Source: Bacteroidota bacterium (GTDB taxonomy: Bacteria > Bacteroidota > Bacteroidia > Bacteroidales > F082). Taken from it: a stretch of DNA of 25,666 nucleotides. Below are positions 24,731 to 25,666 of this stretch, piece after piece. The notes beneath the pieces are model-generated. The model did not search any database and was not told where the DNA came from. It saw nothing but the letters and a program-made list of their open reading frames with translations. The translations under genes were made by a program, and so were the position numbers. Each line of letters starts with the position of its first letter. Position 1 is the first letter of the stretch. The stretch is taken from NCBI GenBank assembly GCA_002686705.1, contig NYYH01000018.1, forward strand, positions 25,571 through 51,236, read 5' to 3'.

Positions 24731-25579
24731 TTATTTTTTCACAAACTCTACCCTTCTGTTTAACTTTTTCCCTTCTTCCGTATCATTCGTTGATACCGGG
24801 GCAAGAGGTCCTACTCCTTGAGCAAACAATCTTTCCGGAAAAATTGAATAATTACCCTGAAGATATGATGAAACGGCTTTTGCCCGATCTAACGACAGTT
24901 TACTATTCATTTCAAATAAACCATCCGAATCTGTGTGGCCTACAATCCAACAATTGATATCAGAATTTTCTTTCAGAAATAATGCAATTTGTTCCAATGA
25001 TTCCTTAGACTCTGGTTTTATTATGGAACTACCTACATCAAAATAAATTCCATAAATAGCTATTTTACCTTCAATTTGAATTTTTTCTTTTATCAAATCT
25101 GCTTTAATCACAATGTCTTGTTTCATTGGTTCTCTTTCAATAATAGTCAATGTATATCGTCTTCCAATGTTTGGTGCTGTTGTAACTTCAACCCACACCT
25201 CTTTACCTTGTAAAGTTTTAAGAAAGTAATACCCAACATTCGCATTTCTATGTTCGAACAAAATTTCACCACCTTCTTTTTTTATTGCGGTAGAATAATT
25301 TCTAAGGATTTGTAAATATGATGGCTTTTTCACATTCCTGTCATTAGCATTTTGGTGTTCAAAACGAATGATTATTTTCCTGCCTTCGATAACTTTATTT
25401 TGATCCTCAGATATCAAGAATTCATGAGCATCAAATTGATAATCCCAATAATTTCTGATATTGTAATCTGGCATTCTGTTAAACAAATCATAATCTTTAC
25501 TTCCCTTGACATCATTATTTTGTGCTTGTGAAGAAAAGATAGAAAGCAACATTAGAATTAAAAGTGTAATTTTTTTCAT
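24731..25579 (-). CDS. OmpA-family outer-membrane protein with peptidoglycan-binding domain
   Basis: 282 residues from ATG 25579 (MKKITLLILMLLSIFSSQAQ), a signal peptide probably cut after AQ; an upstream in-frame TTG is rejected. Residues about 25-160 form an N-terminal domain of unknown detail (DYDLFNRMPDYNIRNYW), similar in style to the front part of other periplasmic OmpA-family proteins. The OmpA C-terminal domain spans 178-282: YFDVGSSIIKPES, VGHTDSDG, LSLDRAKAV (D231) and LNRRVEFV (R275, R276), the residues that hold diaminopimelate of peptidoglycan. There is no long beta-barrel, so it is more likely a periplasmic or lipid-free anchor than a porin. It lies about 150 bp upstream of the DUF4440-like gene. 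Confidence 0.87.
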   Translation of the reverse strand: MKKITLLILMLLSIFSSQAQNNDVKGSKDYDLFNRMPDYNIRNYWDYQFDAHEFLISEDQNKVIEGRKIIIRFEHQNANDRNVKKPSYLQILRNYSTAIKKEGGEILFEHRNANVGYYFLKTLQGKEVWVEVTTAPNIGRRYTLTIIEREPMKQDIVIKADLIKEKIQIEGKIAIYGIYFDVGSSIIKPESKESLEQIALFLKENSDINCWIVGHTDSDGLFEMNSKLSLDRAKAVSSYLQGNYSIFPERLFAQGVGPLAPVSTNDTEEGKKLNRRVEFVKK

Positions 25580-25666
25580 GTGTATATAATTCGTTAAATG
25601 TTTTAATTTCAATTAATTAAAAAATCAAGTTTAAGAGATTAAATTTTCATGTGCGTACTCCCTTCT

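Noticed and set aside
1..25666. CRISPR arrays, transposons, prophage, tRNA or rRNA genes
   Set aside because: No regularly spaced repeats, terminal repeats with transposase, integrase, or structural-RNA sequences were seen on either strand.

Overview
The window looks like a chromosomal segment of an AT-rich member of the Bacteroidota, probably class Bacteroidia. Several signals agree. Promoters have the Bacteroidota form TTG-N20/21-TAnnTTTG (seen before the rpmG, ftcD, kamA-like and MORN-repeat genes). Shine-Dalgarno sequences are weak or absent. The block rpmG / DUF4295 / ftsY / rimO is present in its usual order. There is also a secreted tricorn-type protease, a long KamA-family protein and lipoproteins with short lipoboxes. 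I saw no rRNA, tRNA, CRISPR array, insertion sequence, prophage or integrase.

Layout. Positions 1-2946 hold the 3' part of an AddA/RecB-type helicase-nuclease (+), cut by the window edge. Positions 3150-6419 hold a secreted tricorn-like protease (+). It is preceded by what reads as a complete sigma-54 control region: two similar 16-bp quasi-palindromic sites 21 bp apart, then a -24/-12 promoter. Next come a secreted DUF922-like putative metalloprotease (+), a convergent glycine-zipper lipoprotein (-), an alpha/beta hydrolase and an RhlE-type DEAD-box RNA helicase (+), an OsmC-family protein (-), a KamA-like radical SAM protein (+), a hotdog thioesterase (-) and a secreted MORN-repeat protein (-).

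A 0.55-kb gap without coding sequence (15118-15673) holds a second, better sigma-54 promoter on the minus strand. It lies about 55 nt before an intrinsic terminator, which defines a candidate small RNA of about 95 nt. Then follows the leftward block marC, rpmG, DUF4295, ftsY, rimO (the ribosomal-protein part with its own promoter), headed by the bifunctional ftcD. ftcD is divergent from pruA; both enzymes feed histidine or proline carbon into glutamate. The right end holds a small lipoprotein, a frameshifted TIM-barrel amidohydrolase, a DUF4440-like lipoprotein and an OmpA-family protein, all on the minus strand.

Most genes are housekeeping or ordinary envelope genes. The two observations most worth following are the sigma-54 control region of the tricorn-like protease and the sigma-54 small-RNA candidate at about 15249-15344. 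Third is the single-base frameshift in a G6 run that breaks the amidohydrolase.
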